7,684 nucleotides of DNA. It comes from an uncultured bacterium (GTDB taxonomy: Bacteria > Bacteroidota > Bacteroidia > Chitinophagales > Chitinophagaceae). The notes under the pieces were generated by a model. That model had not been told where the DNA came from, did no database searches, and saw nothing but the letters and a program-made list of their open reading frames with translations. Below, piece by piece: positions 7,349-7,684 of the stretch; within the stretch, counting starts at the first letter, position 1; each line of letters starts with the position of its first letter. The position numbers and the translations under genes were made by a program. The DNA lies in contig CAJBPC010000060.1 of NCBI GenBank assembly GCA_903957405.1, forward strand, positions 1-7,684. The letters are read 5' to 3'.

Positions 7349-7684
7349 ATGACCAGGATCTTCAACTTCATTTTCGGCTGCGTGCTGCTGGCCACCGCTA
7401 CGGTAAGCAGGGCACAGACCACACAGACATTTTCCTTTAAGGGGAATGTGTTTCAGACATACATCGTTCAGACCACCGGCATGTATCTGCTGGATGCCAG
7501 CGGTGCCCAGGGCGGGCCAAATTTCGATTCCAGCCGTGTTGGCGGCAAAGGGGCCCGCTTGCAGACCTATGTGCAGCTGAAGGCGGGCGACAGCCTGCGC
7601 ATCGCCGTGGGTGGAATGGGTCAGAAGGGCCGGTTCATAGCCGGGTTGTCGGACAAATACGGTGGTGGCGGTGGCGGCGGTGCA
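7349..7684 (+). CDS. Exported glycine-rich protein, N-terminal part (3' end outside window)
   Basis: The visible 112 residues start with a Sec signal peptide (MTRIFNFIFGCVLLATATVSRAQ, cleavage likely before Q23 of RAQT) and continue into a glycine-rich beta domain. Key features are TFSFKGNVFQTYIV (26-40), GMYLLDASGAQGG (44-56), GGKGARLQTYVQLKAGDSLRIAVGGMGQ (65-91) and a poly-glycine run at 105-111. This pattern, a beta strand, then AxGAQGG, then GGKGA, a PG/AGD-type turn, VGGxG and GGGGG, matches the glycine-rich domain related to ALK/LTK receptors that occurs in bacterial surface proteins. The role is unknown; such domains are usually taken as adhesive or structural. Position right after porV suggests a type IX secretion client, which would require a C-terminal sorting domain beyond the window. 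The ATG at 7349 is chosen because it gives the signal peptide; an overlapping frame from 7243 to 7440 is not real. Confidence 0.8.
   Translation, partial: MTRIFNFIFGCVLLATATVSRAQTTQTFSFKGNVFQTYIVQTTGMYLLDASGAQGGPNFDSSRVGGKGARLQTYVQLKAGDSLRIAVGGMGQKGRFIAGLSDKYGGGGGGGA

Noticed and set aside
7243..7440. 65-codon open frame after porV
   Set aside because: It overlaps the real gene at 7349 in another frame and has no signal or domain.
1..7684. CRISPR array, tRNA or rRNA genes, insertion-sequence transposase
   Set aside because: No regularly spaced repeats of CRISPR size, no tRNA-like cloverleaf or rRNA sequence, and no transposase motif were seen on either strand.

Overview
The window suggests a member of the phylum Bacteroidota, possibly a moderately GC-rich Chitinophagaceae-like lineage. 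The strongest evidence is a type IX secretion PorV homologue, a lineage-restricted outer-membrane protein. The absence of recognisable Shine-Dalgarno sequences and the AT-rich leaders before most starts agree with this. The genus and species cannot be told from the sequence. All recognisable genes lie on the + strand.

Layout. (1) 1-233 holds the C-terminal DNA-binding end of an AraC-family regulator, cut by the window edge. (2) 234-733 is a roughly 500-base gene-free stretch. It opens with three copies of a 9-10 bp motif, two direct and one inverted, just after the regulator's stop. (3) 734-1549 is the first half of a metabolite:H+ symporter (MHS) family MFS transporter. Recognisable sequence stops after about six membrane segments, and the rest of the frame is unrelated, so it is called a pseudogene. 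(4) 1604-3235 is a RoxA-like di-haem c-type cytochrome of the cytochrome c peroxidase superfamily, with codon use visibly more AT-rich than the genes to its right. (5) 3403-5805 is a large exported arylsulfatase with an intact formylglycine signature and a C-terminal beta-sandwich domain. (6) 5806-6062 has no intact gene. (7) 6063-7226 is porV. (8) 7349 to the window end is the start of an exported glycine-rich protein, cut by the edge.

How the parts may fit. The right half is envelope and secretion biology: a periplasmic or exported sulfatase, an outer-membrane carrier of the type IX system, and a signal-peptide-bearing glycine-rich protein that could be a client of that system. The usual porV partner, porU, is not upstream, and neither the sulfatase-maturing enzyme nor SusC/SusD genes are in the window. 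The left half looks rearranged: a broken transporter, long gene-free DNA with repeats, and a cytochrome of different base composition. I do not see a clearly new multi-gene system. The points most worth following are the isolated porV beside a glycine-rich secreted protein, the RoxA-like cytochrome of unknown substrate, and the repeat cluster after the regulator.
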